Origin: Methanolinea sp. UBA277
GTDB taxonomy: Archaea > Halobacteriota > Methanomicrobia > Methanomicrobiales > Methanospirillaceae
Assembly (NCBI GenBank): GCA_002499905.1
Contig: DANP01000014.1
Location: 1 to 64,000, forward strand
Direction of reading: 5' to 3'
Length of the DNA: 64,000 bases
Positions 43,459 to 52,472 of the stretch are shown one piece after another. The number at the start of each line of letters is the position of its first letter. The stretch's first letter is position 1. The notes beneath the pieces were generated by a model, which saw nothing but the letters and a program-made list of their open reading frames with translations, searched no databases and was not told where the DNA came from. The position numbers and the translations under genes were made by a program.

Positions 43459-44258
43459 AACTGCATGGAAACGGGAATGATTTTATCCTGATCGACGAAT
43501 ACGGGTGCCAGTGCATTCCGGATGAGATGAAGGCCCAGTTTGCCGCCCTGTACTGTGACCGGCGGTTTGGCATCGGAGGGGACGGGGTACTCTACATCCA
43601 GCGGTCGGCAAAGGCCGACCTCCGGATGCGTCTCTTCCAGCCGGACGAGAGCGAGGCTGAGATGTGCGGGAACGGAATCCGCTGTTTTGTCAAGTATGCC
43701 TTCGATACCGGATATGTTAAGAAAGCCTGCTCGGTCGAGACTCTGGCCGGGATCATCCGTGTGGAGATGGGGTACGAAGATGATACCTTCATGGCCACCA
43801 TCGATATGCCCGAGCCGAAGTTTGACCGGAAGGACATCCCGGCGACAGGCGTTGGGGAGTACCGGGAAACCATTGAAGGCTCCGAGGTGTATGCGGTGAA
43901 CACCGGGGTACCTCATGCGGTTGTATTCGTCGAGGATATCCAATCCGTCAATCCGGAAGAGGCCGGTCCCGCGATCCGGCATCACCGGACGTTTCCCAAA
44001 GGGGCAAATGTCAACTTCGTGGAGCGGGCAGGAGGAGACACCCTCAGGATCAGGACCTTTGAGCGGGGAGTCGAGGGAGAGACTCTCTCCTGCGGGACCG
44101 GGGCAACAGCCGCCGCAGCTGTCGCCCACCGGCTCGGGTATGTCACATCTCCGGTCACGGTCGAAACGCAGGGGGGGGCCCTCATCATCAACCTGGGAGA
44201 GGTTACGAAAACAACCGGCCCCGCAACAACGGTATTCAAGGGCGTCATCAGCTTCTGA
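43440..44258 (+). CDS. dapF: Diaminopimelate epimerase
   Basis: 272 residues. The two catalytic cysteines are present: Cys76 in EMCGNGIRC and Cys218 in LSCGTGATA. FMKLHGNGNDFILID (5-19) and GIGGDGVL are the substrate-binding blocks. The enzyme interconverts LL- and meso-diaminopimelate in lysine synthesis; archaea lacking peptidoglycan use it for lysine only. The start overlaps the small ORF upstream; ATG 43455 is an alternative. Two hairpins follow. Confidence 0.95.
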   Translation: MELEFMKLHGNGNDFILIDEYGCQCIPDEMKAQFAALYCDRRFGIGGDGVLYIQRSAKADLRMRLFQPDESEAEMCGNGIRCFVKYAFDTGYVKKACSVETLAGIIRVEMGYEDDTFMATIDMPEPKFDRKDIPATGVGEYRETIEGSEVYAVNTGVPHAVVFVEDIQSVNPEEAGPAIRHHRTFPKGANVNFVERAGGDTLRIRTFERGVEGETLSCGTGATAAAAVAHRLGYVTSPVTVETQGGALIINLGEVTKTTGPATTVFKGVISF

Positions 44259-44262
44259 ATGT

Positions 44263-44309
44263 TTCCGGCAATACTCCTGCCGGAAGATCCTGGTGCCGGC
44301 CCCGGCACC
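44263..44309. terminator. Twin hairpins between convergent dapF and ccdA
   Basis: TTCCGGCA-ATACTCC-TGCCGGAA (44263-44285) and GGTGCCGG-CC-CCGGCACC (44292-44309) are two perfect 8-bp inverted repeats, 6 nt apart, in the 124-nt spacer between two convergent genes. A TTCTTTCTCTTCT stretch follows. They probably act as a bidirectional terminator or an mRNA 3' stabiliser. Confidence 0.6.
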
Positions 44310-44382
44310 GGAACAGTTCTTTCTCTTCTGTAACTCCGCCCGACTGATTCCAGGCCCCTCTTTAGTGAACGGGGGTGATCTT

Positions 44383-45057
44383 CTATAGTATATCCTGCAC
44401 CCGGAAGACCCCGAAGAGGTAGTATACGGACACCGCGACCATCAGGGCGCCTGTCAGCAGGTTGACCGTCCGCCGGTGCTTCACAAGATAAGCCGATGCC
44501 TGGTTCCCCCTCAGTGTCGAGAGAGCAGATAAAGCGATGAGGGGCACGGCCATCCCGGCACCGAAAAGGATAAAGCTTGTCAGGCTGGAGAGGAACCCCA
44601 GCGCACTGGTGGACAGGGCAAGCAGGATAGCGACCGGGGCGGCATTGCAGGGAAGGATCAGGATCCCAAAGAAGAGGCCGAACACGAAAGCGCCGAGAAA
44701 CGGGCTCTTTTCCGCAGGGATCTGCGGTGACGGCAGGGGGATCTCCGGGCTCCAGCCTGTCATGAGGAGCAGGCCGATGACCAGCAGCAGGGTGTAGGCG
44801 GCCGGCGAGATGATGCCCAGAGCCCCGGAGAGGGGAAGGGCGAGGATGGATACCACGATCAGGCCAAAGGCCAGCATGGATACGAGAATTCCCCCGCCGG
44901 CGATGAGGCCAAGGAGGATACGCGCCCGCAGCCCCTCTGCAGCTCCGGCCTGCCCGGAGAGGAAGGAGAGGTATCCGGGATAGAGGGGAAGGACGCATAC
45001 CGCCCCGAGCGGTGCAAGGAGCCCGGCGGCGAATGCGATACCCCAGTCTGAAAGCAT
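44383..45057 (-). CDS. ccdA: CcdA-type thiol-disulfide transmembrane transporter
   Basis: 224 residues with six hydrophobic segments and the two membrane cysteines of CcdA/DsbD-beta: Cys21 in LGAVCVLPLYPGYL and Cys137 in LILPCNAAP. CcdA passes electrons from cytoplasmic thioredoxin to an extracytoplasmic thioredoxin-like protein, here clearly the neighbour. The start ATG 45057 overlaps the thioredoxin-like stop by 1 nt (TAATG); the longer frame upstream is discarded. Confidence 0.88.
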   Translation of the reverse strand: MLSDWGIAFAAGLLAPLGAVCVLPLYPGYLSFLSGQAGAAEGLRARILLGLIAGGGILVSMLAFGLIVVSILALPLSGALGIISPAAYTLLLVIGLLLMTGWSPEIPLPSPQIPAEKSPFLGAFVFGLFFGILILPCNAAPVAILLALSTSALGFLSSLTSFILFGAGMAVPLIALSALSTLRGNQASAYLVKHRRTVNLLTGALMVAVSVYYLFGVFRVQDIL

Positions 45058-45620
45058 TACCGGCACCCGGAGAGAACCTGCGAGAGATCTGCGGCGCTCT
45101 TGATTCCGGGGGAGAGCAGCCCTGCCGTACCGTCCGGGCACACCAGGATGAGGGGAGCCTGGGCCGGGGAGAGCACGGTCATCCCGAACCGGTCGAGCAG
45201 CGACCGGGTCATGACAGGAGGTGAACGGGCATACCGGCCGGTATATCCCTTCTGTTCAGTGTAGCGGAGGAGCGATCCGGCATCACCATTCGGATCGATA
45301 TCAAGACCGATCAGGACAAACGGGATGGTCCCCCCCGCTTCCAGCCGGGTAATCTCCTCCTGCTGCTTCATACAGACCGGGCAGGTGATGGTAAAGGTCT
45401 GGATGAACACGGGGCGATCAGAGTACCTATTCACCGAGAAAACTTCACCGGTGCGGACATCGGTGAGCTCCGTTGTCCGCCAGGAGTCATCAGTGCCGCC
45501 GCCGGGGCTGTCTGCACAGCCGGCAAGCATCAGCAGGGCCAGGAGAACGGAGACGATGAAACCGGCCGCCACCAGCCTCTTCGGGGAATATATCCTCTCT
45601 CTCACCCTACTGGATCTCAT
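45057..45620 (-). CDS. Membrane-anchored TlpA-like thioredoxin protein
   Basis: 187 residues. An N-terminal hydrophobic segment ends in a lipobox-like LAGC (Cys35), so the protein is exported and anchored. The thioredoxin fold follows with CxxC at Cys80-Cys83 (TFTITCPVCMKQQEEI) and a cis-proline-like APLILV strand. It probably receives electrons from CcdA. The ATG at 45620 lies inside the radB 3' end (14-nt overlap); GTG 45605 is an alternative. Confidence 0.85.
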   Translation of the reverse strand: MRSSRVRERIYSPKRLVAAGFIVSVLLALLMLAGCADSPGGGTDDSWRTTELTDVRTGEVFSVNRYSDRPVFIQTFTITCPVCMKQQEEITRLEAGGTIPFVLIGLDIDPNGDAGSLLRYTEQKGYTGRYARSPPVMTRSLLDRFGMTVLSPAQAPLILVCPDGTAGLLSPGIKSAADLSQVLSGCR

Positions 45621-46296
45621 TCGCACGCTCCCGGACCGCGATGCCGCGTTCCACGATATCAAAGACTAACGAACCACCGCCAGGGCGTGACCGGTGTTTT
45701 TCAAGAACAGCCTTCCGGCTTCCATTCAACCGGTCAATCCGCACAATTACCTTGGAGATATGGGCGAGGGCAGTGCCGCCGAGCCCTACAAAGACGTTCC
45801 TCTGGACATCCATGTAGACCTGGTTGGTGATGAGGACCGGGATGTTATACTTCTTTGCATACCCGAGGAGATGGACGATTTGCCGGGACAAGCGCTGCAT
45901 GGTGTCCGTGCCCTTCTCCAGACGGGTGCGGTAGAGGCCGGTGGCCGAGTCCATGACGATCAGACCGATCCTGCCCCCTGCAAGGTGGCGCCCGATACCC
46001 GCGATCATGATCCCCTGCTGTTCAAAATCATGAGGTTCGTACAGGATCAGCCCGCTGGCGAGCGCTTCGGCCTCGTCACCGGCAACCTGCCGGAATCGTT
46101 CAATAGAGAACCCTTCCGTATCGATGAAGATAACCTCCTTTCCGGCCCGCAGACAACTGACCGCTGCGATGATGCAGAGCACACTCTTCCCGCTGGCCGG
46201 TCCCCCGTAGAACTGAGTGATGATCCTGGGTTCGAGGCCGCCTCCGAGGAGATCGTCAAGGACGGGCTCACCTGTGCTCAACCGTTCGTCTTTCAT
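45607..46296 (-). CDS. radB: DNA repair and recombination protein RadB
   Basis: 229 residues, the RecA-fold RadA paralogue of euryarchaea. Walker A is GGPASGKS (31-38) and Walker B is GRIGLIVMDSATGLYR. The polypeptide lacks the RadA N-terminal HhH domain, as RadB does. It assists RadA in homologous recombination. Its ATG overlaps the larC stop by 1 nt. Confidence 0.94.
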   Translation of the reverse strand: MKDERLSTGEPVLDDLLGGGLEPRIITQFYGGPASGKSVLCIIAAVSCLRAGKEVIFIDTEGFSIERFRQVAGDEAEALASGLILYEPHDFEQQGIMIAGIGRHLAGGRIGLIVMDSATGLYRTRLEKGTDTMQRLSRQIVHLLGYAKKYNIPVLITNQVYMDVQRNVFVGLGGTALAHISKVIVRIDRLNGSRKAVLEKHRSRPGGGSLVFDIVERGIAVRERANEIQ

Positions 46297-47480
46297 CAGT
46301 CCGACTTCCTGACCAGTTCCCAGGCCATGGATTCGGCCATCCGGGCAATGATCCGCACAGGGAGCCCCGTCTCCCGGGCAATGGCGCTGGTATCATCGTA
46401 CTCGGCTTTGAGTGAGAAGATCTTCCCGCGGAGGAGGCCGCACTTCACGTGCACCATCCGCTCTCTCCCCTGGATAGTCACCGGCACCTCCCGGACCGAG
46501 CGCTCAGCGGCAAACCGGTGCACCGCCTGGATGCAGCGGATCCCGAGAGTGCCCAGTTCTGTCGCCATGACGGAGGCCAGCCGCCCCCCGTATCCCTCCG
46601 GTGCAACGACCCGGATGAGGTGTCCGGGTCTCCCCTTCTTCATGGTGCAGGGAAAGGCACTGACATCATAGGCTCCCTCGTCCATTAGTCGTGAGAAGGT
46701 ATAGGCGATGACTTCGGCGCTCACATCATCGACATTGGTCTCGAGGATGTCTACGGTGTCCGTCTCCATGGGTTCGGTACTCTCAGCCACCATGGCCCTG
46801 AGTACGTTCGGGACATCCTCCGGGTTCCGGGAACCGGCGCCATATCCGACAGTGAGCACCGAATACCGGAGATCCCGGATGTACGGAAGGGTTGAGAATT
46901 CGGAGAGGAGGGCGGCCCCTGTGGGTGTACAGAGTTCACCGTCGGCTGCGGTGCCGAAAGATACGGCAAGTCCCGATTCCCGGAGGATCGCAAGGGTGGC
47001 CGGAGCAGGAACCGGGTAGGTCCCATGGGAACAGGAGATAGATCCTCCACCGAGAGAAACCGGGAGAACAACGCAGCCGTCCGGTGCAAGGGAACCAAAT
47101 GCGGTGCAGGCCCCGACTACATCGGCGACGGCATCATCCGCCCCGACCTCATGGAAGTGAGCAGGTTCTCCGTGGATTTCCCGCTCTGCCCGTTCGATTC
47201 GTTCAAAAACCCGGATGGCCATGGCAATTGTCTCTTCCGGGGCACAGGCACCGTTTACCCGGTTGATGACCTCATCGAATGTCCTCCGGACAGGCCGGGC
47301 ACGGGTCTTCAGGGAGAGGGCTCGGATTCCGGACCGGTCCACCAGGGTGATCTCAGGCTCACCTACCACGGAGGCCATTGCCGTCACCACGGCCTCCCGG
47401 TCTGCACCAAGATGCAGGAGAGCGGCGGTTACCATATCCCCGGCAGCGCCACGGAAGGGATCGAAGACGAGCAGGCGCAT
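46296..47480 (-). CDS. larC: LarC-family protein (nickel insertion / pincer cofactor)
   Basis: 394 residues matching the LarC/TIGR00299 family: FDPFRGAAGDMVTAALLHLG at the N-terminus, the HFHEVGADDAVADVVG histidine cluster (about 109-124), PVSLGGGSISCSHGTYPVPA, and ILETNVDDVSAEVIAYTFSR. Bacterial LarC is a CTP-dependent nickel insertase for the NPN cofactor of lactate racemase. In methanogens the target is not established; nickel handling is an inference. Confidence 0.88.
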   Translation of the reverse strand: MRLLVFDPFRGAAGDMVTAALLHLGADREAVVTAMASVVGEPEITLVDRSGIRALSLKTRARPVRRTFDEVINRVNGACAPEETIAMAIRVFERIERAEREIHGEPAHFHEVGADDAVADVVGACTAFGSLAPDGCVVLPVSLGGGSISCSHGTYPVPAPATLAILRESGLAVSFGTAADGELCTPTGAALLSEFSTLPYIRDLRYSVLTVGYGAGSRNPEDVPNVLRAMVAESTEPMETDTVDILETNVDDVSAEVIAYTFSRLMDEGAYDVSAFPCTMKKGRPGHLIRVVAPEGYGGRLASVMATELGTLGIRCIQAVHRFAAERSVREVPVTIQGRERMVHVKCGLLRGKIFSLKAEYDDTSAIARETGLPVRIIARMAESMAWELVRKSD

Positions 47481-47491
47481 AAATCAACAGT

Positions 47492-47515
47492 ACTTATAAA
47501 TCCCTGTGTATATGA
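47492..47515. promoter_or_regulatory. Divergent promoters of larC and the CDC48 gene
   Basis: ACTTATAAATC (47492-47502) is a TATA box 25-35 nt before the CDC48 ATG at 47527. On the other strand, TCATATACAC (near 47506-47515) lies 26-35 nt before the larC ATG. The two promoters interlock in a 46-nt spacer, so their transcription could interfere. Confidence 0.5.
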
Positions 47516-47526
47516 CTTTTAAGGTG

Positions 47527-49947
47527 ATGCCCGAGATTTTTTTGAAGGTTGATAGCGCGTATCCCGGGGACCAGGGTGGTGGAAAGGCCCGGCTCGACCC
47601 TGAAACCATGCTGTACCTGAAAATATCTCCCGGCGATATCGTTGCAGTGGAAGGGAAACGGCGGACAGTCGCCAAGGTCTGGCGGTCGCTGGTAGAGGAC
47701 TGGAACCAGAACAAGGCCAGGATTGACAATTTCACCAGGACCAATGCCGGCGTGAGCATTGGAGACACGGTCCGGATCACCCCCATCAGGGATGAGATCG
47801 AAGCAAAACGGGTTGTTCTCGCCCCTCCCGAGGATCTGCCCCGGAACATTCCGGTCAGCAACAACCCCAACGTCCTGAACGCCCTGATCGATTTTCCTGT
47901 CATCAAGAACGATTCGGTACCCATCATGATCGGGCTGCCGTTTCTCCAGCCCCAGATCGTGTCCTACAAGGTTGTCGAGATCGAGCCGGAGCAGGCCGTC
48001 ATCATCACCAAGAATACCGAGATAGAATTCAGCGAGAAACCGGCCGCGGGTTTTGAGGGGCTGAAACGGATCTCCTACGAGGATATTGGCGGGCTGAAGG
48101 ATGAGCTCCAGCGAGTGCGGGAGATGATCGAGCTCCCGATGCGCCATCCGGAGCTTTTCCAGAAGCTGGGGATCGAACCCCCGAAAGGGGTTCTCCTGTA
48201 CGGCCCGCCGGGAACAGGGAAGACCCTGATTGCCAAGGCGGTGGCGAGCGAGAGCGGGGCACATTTCATCTCCATTGCCGGCCCGGAAGTTATCTCGAAG
48301 TACTACGGGGAGAGCGAGCAGAAGCTCAGGGAGATCTTTGAAGAGGCGGAGCAGAACGCCCCTTCCATCATCTTCATCGATGAGCTGGATTCCATCACTC
48401 CGCGGAGGGAGGAGGTGACCGGCGAGGTGGAACGCCGGGTGGTCGCCCAGCTCCTCACCATGATGGACGGGCTCGAGGAGCGGGGGCAGGTGGTCGTGAT
48501 CGGAGCCACCAACCGGGTCGATGCCATCGATCCCGCACTCCGTCGTCCGGGACGCTTCGACCGCGAGATCGAGATCGGGGTCCCGAGCGAACCGGACCGG
48601 ATCGAGATCATGAAGATCCATACCCGCGGAATGCCGCTGGCCGGGGATGTGAGCCTTGAGGGGCTTGGACAGCGGACCCACGGGTTTGTAGGGGCCGATC
48701 TTGCCGCCCTTGCCCGGGAGGCGGCCATCCGTGCCCTCCGGCGCTACCTTCCTGAGATCAATCTCGATGTCGATGAGATTGCGCAGGAGATCCTCGACCG
48801 GATGGAGGTCAACGCAGGGGACTTCCGGTCTGCCCTCAGGGATGTCAGCCCGAGCGCCATGCGGGAGGTGATGCTGGAAGTCACCCATGTCACCTGGAAC
48901 GATGTCGGGGGACTCGAGGAGGCAAAGCAGGAGATCCGCGAGGCCGTGGAATTACCGCTGACCGAACGGGCACGCTTCGATGAGCTCGGCATCAACCCGC
49001 CGCGGGGGGTTCTCCTGTTCGGTCCTCCGGGAACCGGAAAAACACTGATCGCGAAGGCGGTTGCCAACGAGAGCGGGGCCAATTTCATTGCCATCAGGGG
49101 ACCCCAGCTCCTCTCCAAGTGGGTGGGGGAGAGCGAACGGGCGGTCAGGGAGATTTTCAAGAAGGCCCGCCAGGTCGCCCCGTCTATCATCTTCTTCGAT
49201 GAGCTCGATGCCCTGGCCCCTGCCCGCGGTTCCGAACTCGGCTCGCACGTGATGGAGACGGTGCTGAACCAGATCCTGACCGAGATTGACGGTCTCGAAG
49301 AGCTGAAGGATGTGGTGGTCATGGGTGCCACCAACCAGCCCACGCTCGTTGATCCCGCCCTGCTCCGGGCGGGACGGTTCGACCGCCTCGTCTACATCGG
49401 AGAGCCGGATCGGGAGGGGAGAAAAAAGATCTTCTCCATTCATTTGCGGTACACCCCCGTTGAGGGTTCCAGGCTCGAGGTGCTGGTTGATCATACCCAA
49501 CAGTATGATGAGACCGCTCTCGATGCCATCCTCGAACACCTCGGGACTTCCCGGGAGTTTACCCTCGAAGAAGCCATTGCTGCCGCCGGAGAGGTCGTCC
49601 CTGAGAAGGAGGGGAAACTCAACCGGGGGCAGCGGAGAAAGTTCCTGGTGGACCACATGGCAGAACGGGCCCTCTCCCTCCGTGATGAACCCCGGGATGC
49701 CGTCATATCGGCGATTGCAGAGCGGACCGACGGCTATGTCGGGGCAGATCTCGAAGGTCTCTGCCGCGAGGCAGGGATCTTTGCCATGCGGGAAAAGGTG
49801 ACAACAGTCACCATCCGGCACTTCGAGCAGAGCCTTGACAAGGTGCATCCCACCATGAATGAACGGCTGCGTGAGTTCTATTCCCGGATACAGCAGCATT
49901 TCAAGGGAGGGCTTCCGCGCGAGGTGCAACCTCCGGAGTACCAGTAA
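47527..49947 (+). CDS. cdc48: CDC48/VAT-type AAA+ ATPase
   Basis: 806 residues: N domain (1-180, starting MPEIFLKVDSAYPGDQGGGK, then ARLDPETM), D1 AAA domain with GPPGTGKT and IIFIDELDS, D2 with GPPGTGKT and IIFFDELDA, then a helical tail. Each domain has its own SRH/arginine-finger region. The hexamer unfolds substrate proteins, often for the proteasome. The start at 47527 matches the family N-terminus and the TATA spacing; 47512 or GTG 47506 would add 5-7 residues. Confidence 0.95.
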   Translation: MPEIFLKVDSAYPGDQGGGKARLDPETMLYLKISPGDIVAVEGKRRTVAKVWRSLVEDWNQNKARIDNFTRTNAGVSIGDTVRITPIRDEIEAKRVVLAPPEDLPRNIPVSNNPNVLNALIDFPVIKNDSVPIMIGLPFLQPQIVSYKVVEIEPEQAVIITKNTEIEFSEKPAAGFEGLKRISYEDIGGLKDELQRVREMIELPMRHPELFQKLGIEPPKGVLLYGPPGTGKTLIAKAVASESGAHFISIAGPEVISKYYGESEQKLREIFEEAEQNAPSIIFIDELDSITPRREEVTGEVERRVVAQLLTMMDGLEERGQVVVIGATNRVDAIDPALRRPGRFDREIEIGVPSEPDRIEIMKIHTRGMPLAGDVSLEGLGQRTHGFVGADLAALAREAAIRALRRYLPEINLDVDEIAQEILDRMEVNAGDFRSALRDVSPSAMREVMLEVTHVTWNDVGGLEEAKQEIREAVELPLTERARFDELGINPPRGVLLFGPPGTGKTLIAKAVANESGANFIAIRGPQLLSKWVGESERAVREIFKKARQVAPSIIFFDELDALAPARGSELGSHVMETVLNQILTEIDGLEELKDVVVMGATNQPTLVDPALLRAGRFDRLVYIGEPDREGRKKIFSIHLRYTPVEGSRLEVLVDHTQQYDETALDAILEHLGTSREFTLEEAIAAAGEVVPEKEGKLNRGQRRKFLVDHMAERALSLRDEPRDAVISAIAERTDGYVGADLEGLCREAGIFAMREKVTTVTIRHFEQSLDKVHPTMNERLREFYSRIQQHFKGGLPREVQPPEYQ

Positions 49948-49959
49948 TCTTCTTTTTTC
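49948..49959 (+). terminator. T-rich terminator after the CDC48 gene
   Basis: TCTTCTTTTTTC lies directly after the stop codon. Confidence 0.5.
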
Positions 49960-50032
49960 GCAACAGAAAAATACCAAGATGGACCAGTTCTATACACTAT
50001 TGTAGAGGTTATAGCAGCCAGGGAGCCTGCAG

Positions 50033-51571
50033 ATGCCGAATATCACCACATTTCTTGACAATAAGGCGCTGATCAGGGATCGGCCTGCGCTGATTGCACC
50101 ATCGCGCGGGATACGCTACTCATACCGGGAGCTCCTGGATGAAGTGAACCGCTCAGCCATGAGCCTGATGGAGCTTGGAGTCGGGAAAGGAGACCGGGTC
50201 TGTATCTATCTCGACAGTATTCCCGCCTACCTTATCAGCTACTTCGCTATCTGGAGGATCGGGGCCGTGGCAGTCCCGGCCAATATCGCATACCACGAGG
50301 ATGAACTCCTCCATATGCTGACCGATGCCGGAGCCCGGGGGCTGATCCATGGGAGCGATGGTGCCGGAGTGGTGAATGCGGTCAGGGATCCGGCACCCGG
50401 ACTGGCAGCCGTACTCAATGTTGATGAGGTCAGGCAGCCGGTCACTGCGAACACCGATACATTCCATGCCGTCAACTGCCGGTACGACGATCTCTGCCAG
50501 CTCCAGTATACCGCAGGGACAACCGGGCGTCCCAAGGGTGCGATGCTCACCCACGGGAACTGGATCGCTGCACTGGAGACTGAGCGCGAGGTACTCTCGC
50601 TGACACCCGGCGACCGGTACCTGGGAATCTATCCCATGGGACACGTCGGTGTGAGCTGGGGGCTTTCCGTCCTTCGGGCCGGTGGAACGTATGTCACCAT
50701 AGAGCGGTTCTCCTTTCAGGAGTACCTGGAATGGTGCCGGGAATACCGGATCACCGTGCTCTCGGGCATGCCGCCGGTGATCCACTCGCTCTGCAGCGCT
50801 CCGGCCGGAACAGAGGAAGATCTGTCTTCCGTCCGTGTTATCATCAGCGGTGGAGGGCAGCTCCTCCCCACTATCTGGGAGGCCTTTGATCGGCGGTATG
50901 GGATCCCGGTGGCAAATGCGTACGGCCTTTCGGAGACGGTTGTTGTCGGCACCGGAACCGTCACCCTGCCCGGGGTGCCCGGCCTCCGGGGGAACTTCCG
51001 GAGTGTCGGGGTCCCGGTCGGGTACTCGGAGGTGAAGATCGTGGACCCGGCTGACCCGGCCATCACCCTGCCGCCCGGAGAAGACGGCGAGGTTGCACTC
51101 CGTGGGCCTTCAGTTGCACAGGGTTACTGGGGGATGCCCGGCCCGACGGCCGAATCGTTCCTCCCGGATGGATGGTTCCTCTCCGGAGATATCGGGCACC
51201 TGGATACCGGGGGGATCCTGTATATCACCGATCGGAAAAAGGACATGATCATCATGTCCGGCTGGAAGATCTATCCCACCGAGGTGGAGAATGTAATCCT
51301 TGCCCATCCGGCGGTCCGCGACGCGGCGGTCTTCGGATGTCCTGATGAACGCAGAGGTGAGATACCGGTCGCGGCCGTGGTTCCGGAGGAAGGGGCATCT
51401 CTCTCTGGAGCAGACCTTATCGCATTCTGCCGGGAGCGGTTGGCCGGCTACAAAGTGCCGAGAGCGGTGATACCAGTGGATTCACTGCCGCGTGCCCATG
51501 GCTGGAAGCTCCTGAGGAGGAAACTCCGTGAGGATTATGCAGAAATCATTTCCGGCCAAACCTTATCATGA
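50033..51571 (+). CDS. AMP-forming acyl-CoA synthetase/ligase
   Basis: 512 residues of the ANL adenylating superfamily. The P-loop-like motif YTAGTTGRPKGA is at 159-170, the A5 motif at NAYGLSETV, the hinge block YITDRKKDMIIMSGWKIYPT and the C-terminal catalytic lysine in HGWKLLRRKL are present. Similar to medium/long-chain fatty-acid or aryl CoA ligases; substrate not predictable. A KaiC-like gene follows 39 nt downstream. Confidence 0.9.
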   Translation: MPNITTFLDNKALIRDRPALIAPSRGIRYSYRELLDEVNRSAMSLMELGVGKGDRVCIYLDSIPAYLISYFAIWRIGAVAVPANIAYHEDELLHMLTDAGARGLIHGSDGAGVVNAVRDPAPGLAAVLNVDEVRQPVTANTDTFHAVNCRYDDLCQLQYTAGTTGRPKGAMLTHGNWIAALETEREVLSLTPGDRYLGIYPMGHVGVSWGLSVLRAGGTYVTIERFSFQEYLEWCREYRITVLSGMPPVIHSLCSAPAGTEEDLSSVRVIISGGGQLLPTIWEAFDRRYGIPVANAYGLSETVVVGTGTVTLPGVPGLRGNFRSVGVPVGYSEVKIVDPADPAITLPPGEDGEVALRGPSVAQGYWGMPGPTAESFLPDGWFLSGDIGHLDTGGILYITDRKKDMIIMSGWKIYPTEVENVILAHPAVRDAAVFGCPDERRGEIPVAAVVPEEGASLSGADLIAFCRERLAGYKVPRAVIPVDSLPRAHGWKLLRRKLREDYAEIISGQTLS

Positions 51572-51610
51572 AGAATTCAGTATACTACTCTGAGGGGGGG
51601 CAGTTGAAGC

Positions 51611-52195
51611 GTGGCGACAAATAACAAGAGGGCTACCGGTGTCCTTGGTCTCGACCCTGTACTAGGCGGTGGCTTTCCCCGTGGAACAACCATCCTCATA
51701 ATGGGCTCGCCTCTGACTGGAATCGATTTGATGGCCCGACAGTTCTGGAAAATGGAGGAGGAGGGCGGCACCTACCTGATGATCGATGGCGAGATCGAGG
51801 AAGGGATGAAGGATGCACGGGCGCTCTTTCCTGACCAGCTCCCCCCGCTCTATACCGGCCAGCGGATAGTGATCGATTCCCTCTCATCGATCATCCTGCA
51901 CCACGGTATCGAGGCGGGACTCTCCTGCCTGTCCACAGCCAGAACCGAAGCGATGAGAACCGATGCGAACATCATGTTCATCTTCTACACCAACATCCAT
52001 CCGCCGCAGGAAGAGATTCGTGTCCTCAGGATGGCCGATGTGGTCATCGAATTAAAAGAGGTTACCTTCGTTACTGAAATCGAGCGCCAGCTGGCCGTTC
52101 ATAAGGTGAAGAACAACCAGGTCCCAAAACGGCTGATCCCTTTCAATATTACCGAGAAGGGAATCGAGCTCTCGACCACTTCCCGTGTCGTGTAG
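51611..52195 (+). CDS. KaiC/RAD55-like protein with a degenerate P-loop
   Basis: 194 residues from a GTG start. The fold is RecA/KaiC-like: GVLGLDPVLGGGFPRGTTIL precedes the position of Walker A, but the loop reads GSPLTGID (32-39) where Gly-Lys-Ser/Thr is expected, so Lys and Ser/Thr are replaced by Ile and Asp. A Walker B-like strand RIVIDSLSSIIL is present. ATP hydrolysis is therefore doubtful; a sensing or scaffold role is an inference. Adjacent to the acyl-CoA ligase. Confidence 0.8.
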   Translation: MATNNKRATGVLGLDPVLGGGFPRGTTILIMGSPLTGIDLMARQFWKMEEEGGTYLMIDGEIEEGMKDARALFPDQLPPLYTGQRIVIDSLSSIILHHGIEAGLSCLSTARTEAMRTDANIMFIFYTNIHPPQEEIRVLRMADVVIELKEVTFVTEIERQLAVHKVKNNQVPKRLIPFNITEKGIELSTTSRVV

Positions 52196-52380
52196 ACGCG
52201 GGGATATCTTCGTTTTTTGTTCATGTGAAGCGAACGCCGGTTAGAGCATCCGGGCATGAAGCCGGGCGGATTCCCGCTCTCATCGGAAAGGGAGTCTGAG
52301 TTTCGCCAATAAAATATGTGGAGTTACTGAGGTTCCTTCACCCTTCAGTATCTGCGGTCAGCATAGGAGAGAGTACAGTA

Positions 52381-52408
52381 CCGGATCCCGTGGACCATCA
52401 CGGGCCGG
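52381..52408. terminator. Hairpin in convergent spacer 52196-52472
   Basis: CCCGTG-GACCAT-CACGGG with outer CCGG arms forms a stem-loop between convergent genes. A T6 run at about 52213 could end the KaiC-like transcript separately. The rest of the 277-nt spacer contains a short tRNA-like string that does not fold (see rejected items). Confidence 0.45.
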
Positions 52409-52472
52409 GAGCCTGATAGGAACCCGGATGCTGCTGCTACCCTCTGACTTCCGTTCCCGGGTTGGGGGTGGT

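Noticed and set aside
47494..48888. 464-residue open frame antisense to the CDC48 gene
   Set aside because: Mirror frame of a conserved AAA+ protein with strong third-position bias; its composition (Asp, Gly, His, Pro-rich) is typical of shadows.
52240..52300. tRNA-like string (GGTTAGAGCATCCGGGCATG and following GC-rich sequence) in the spacer before the methionine synthase gene
   Set aside because: It resembles a D-arm and anticodon region, but no acceptor stem, no GGTTCGAATCC T-loop and no consistent anticodon stem can be built.
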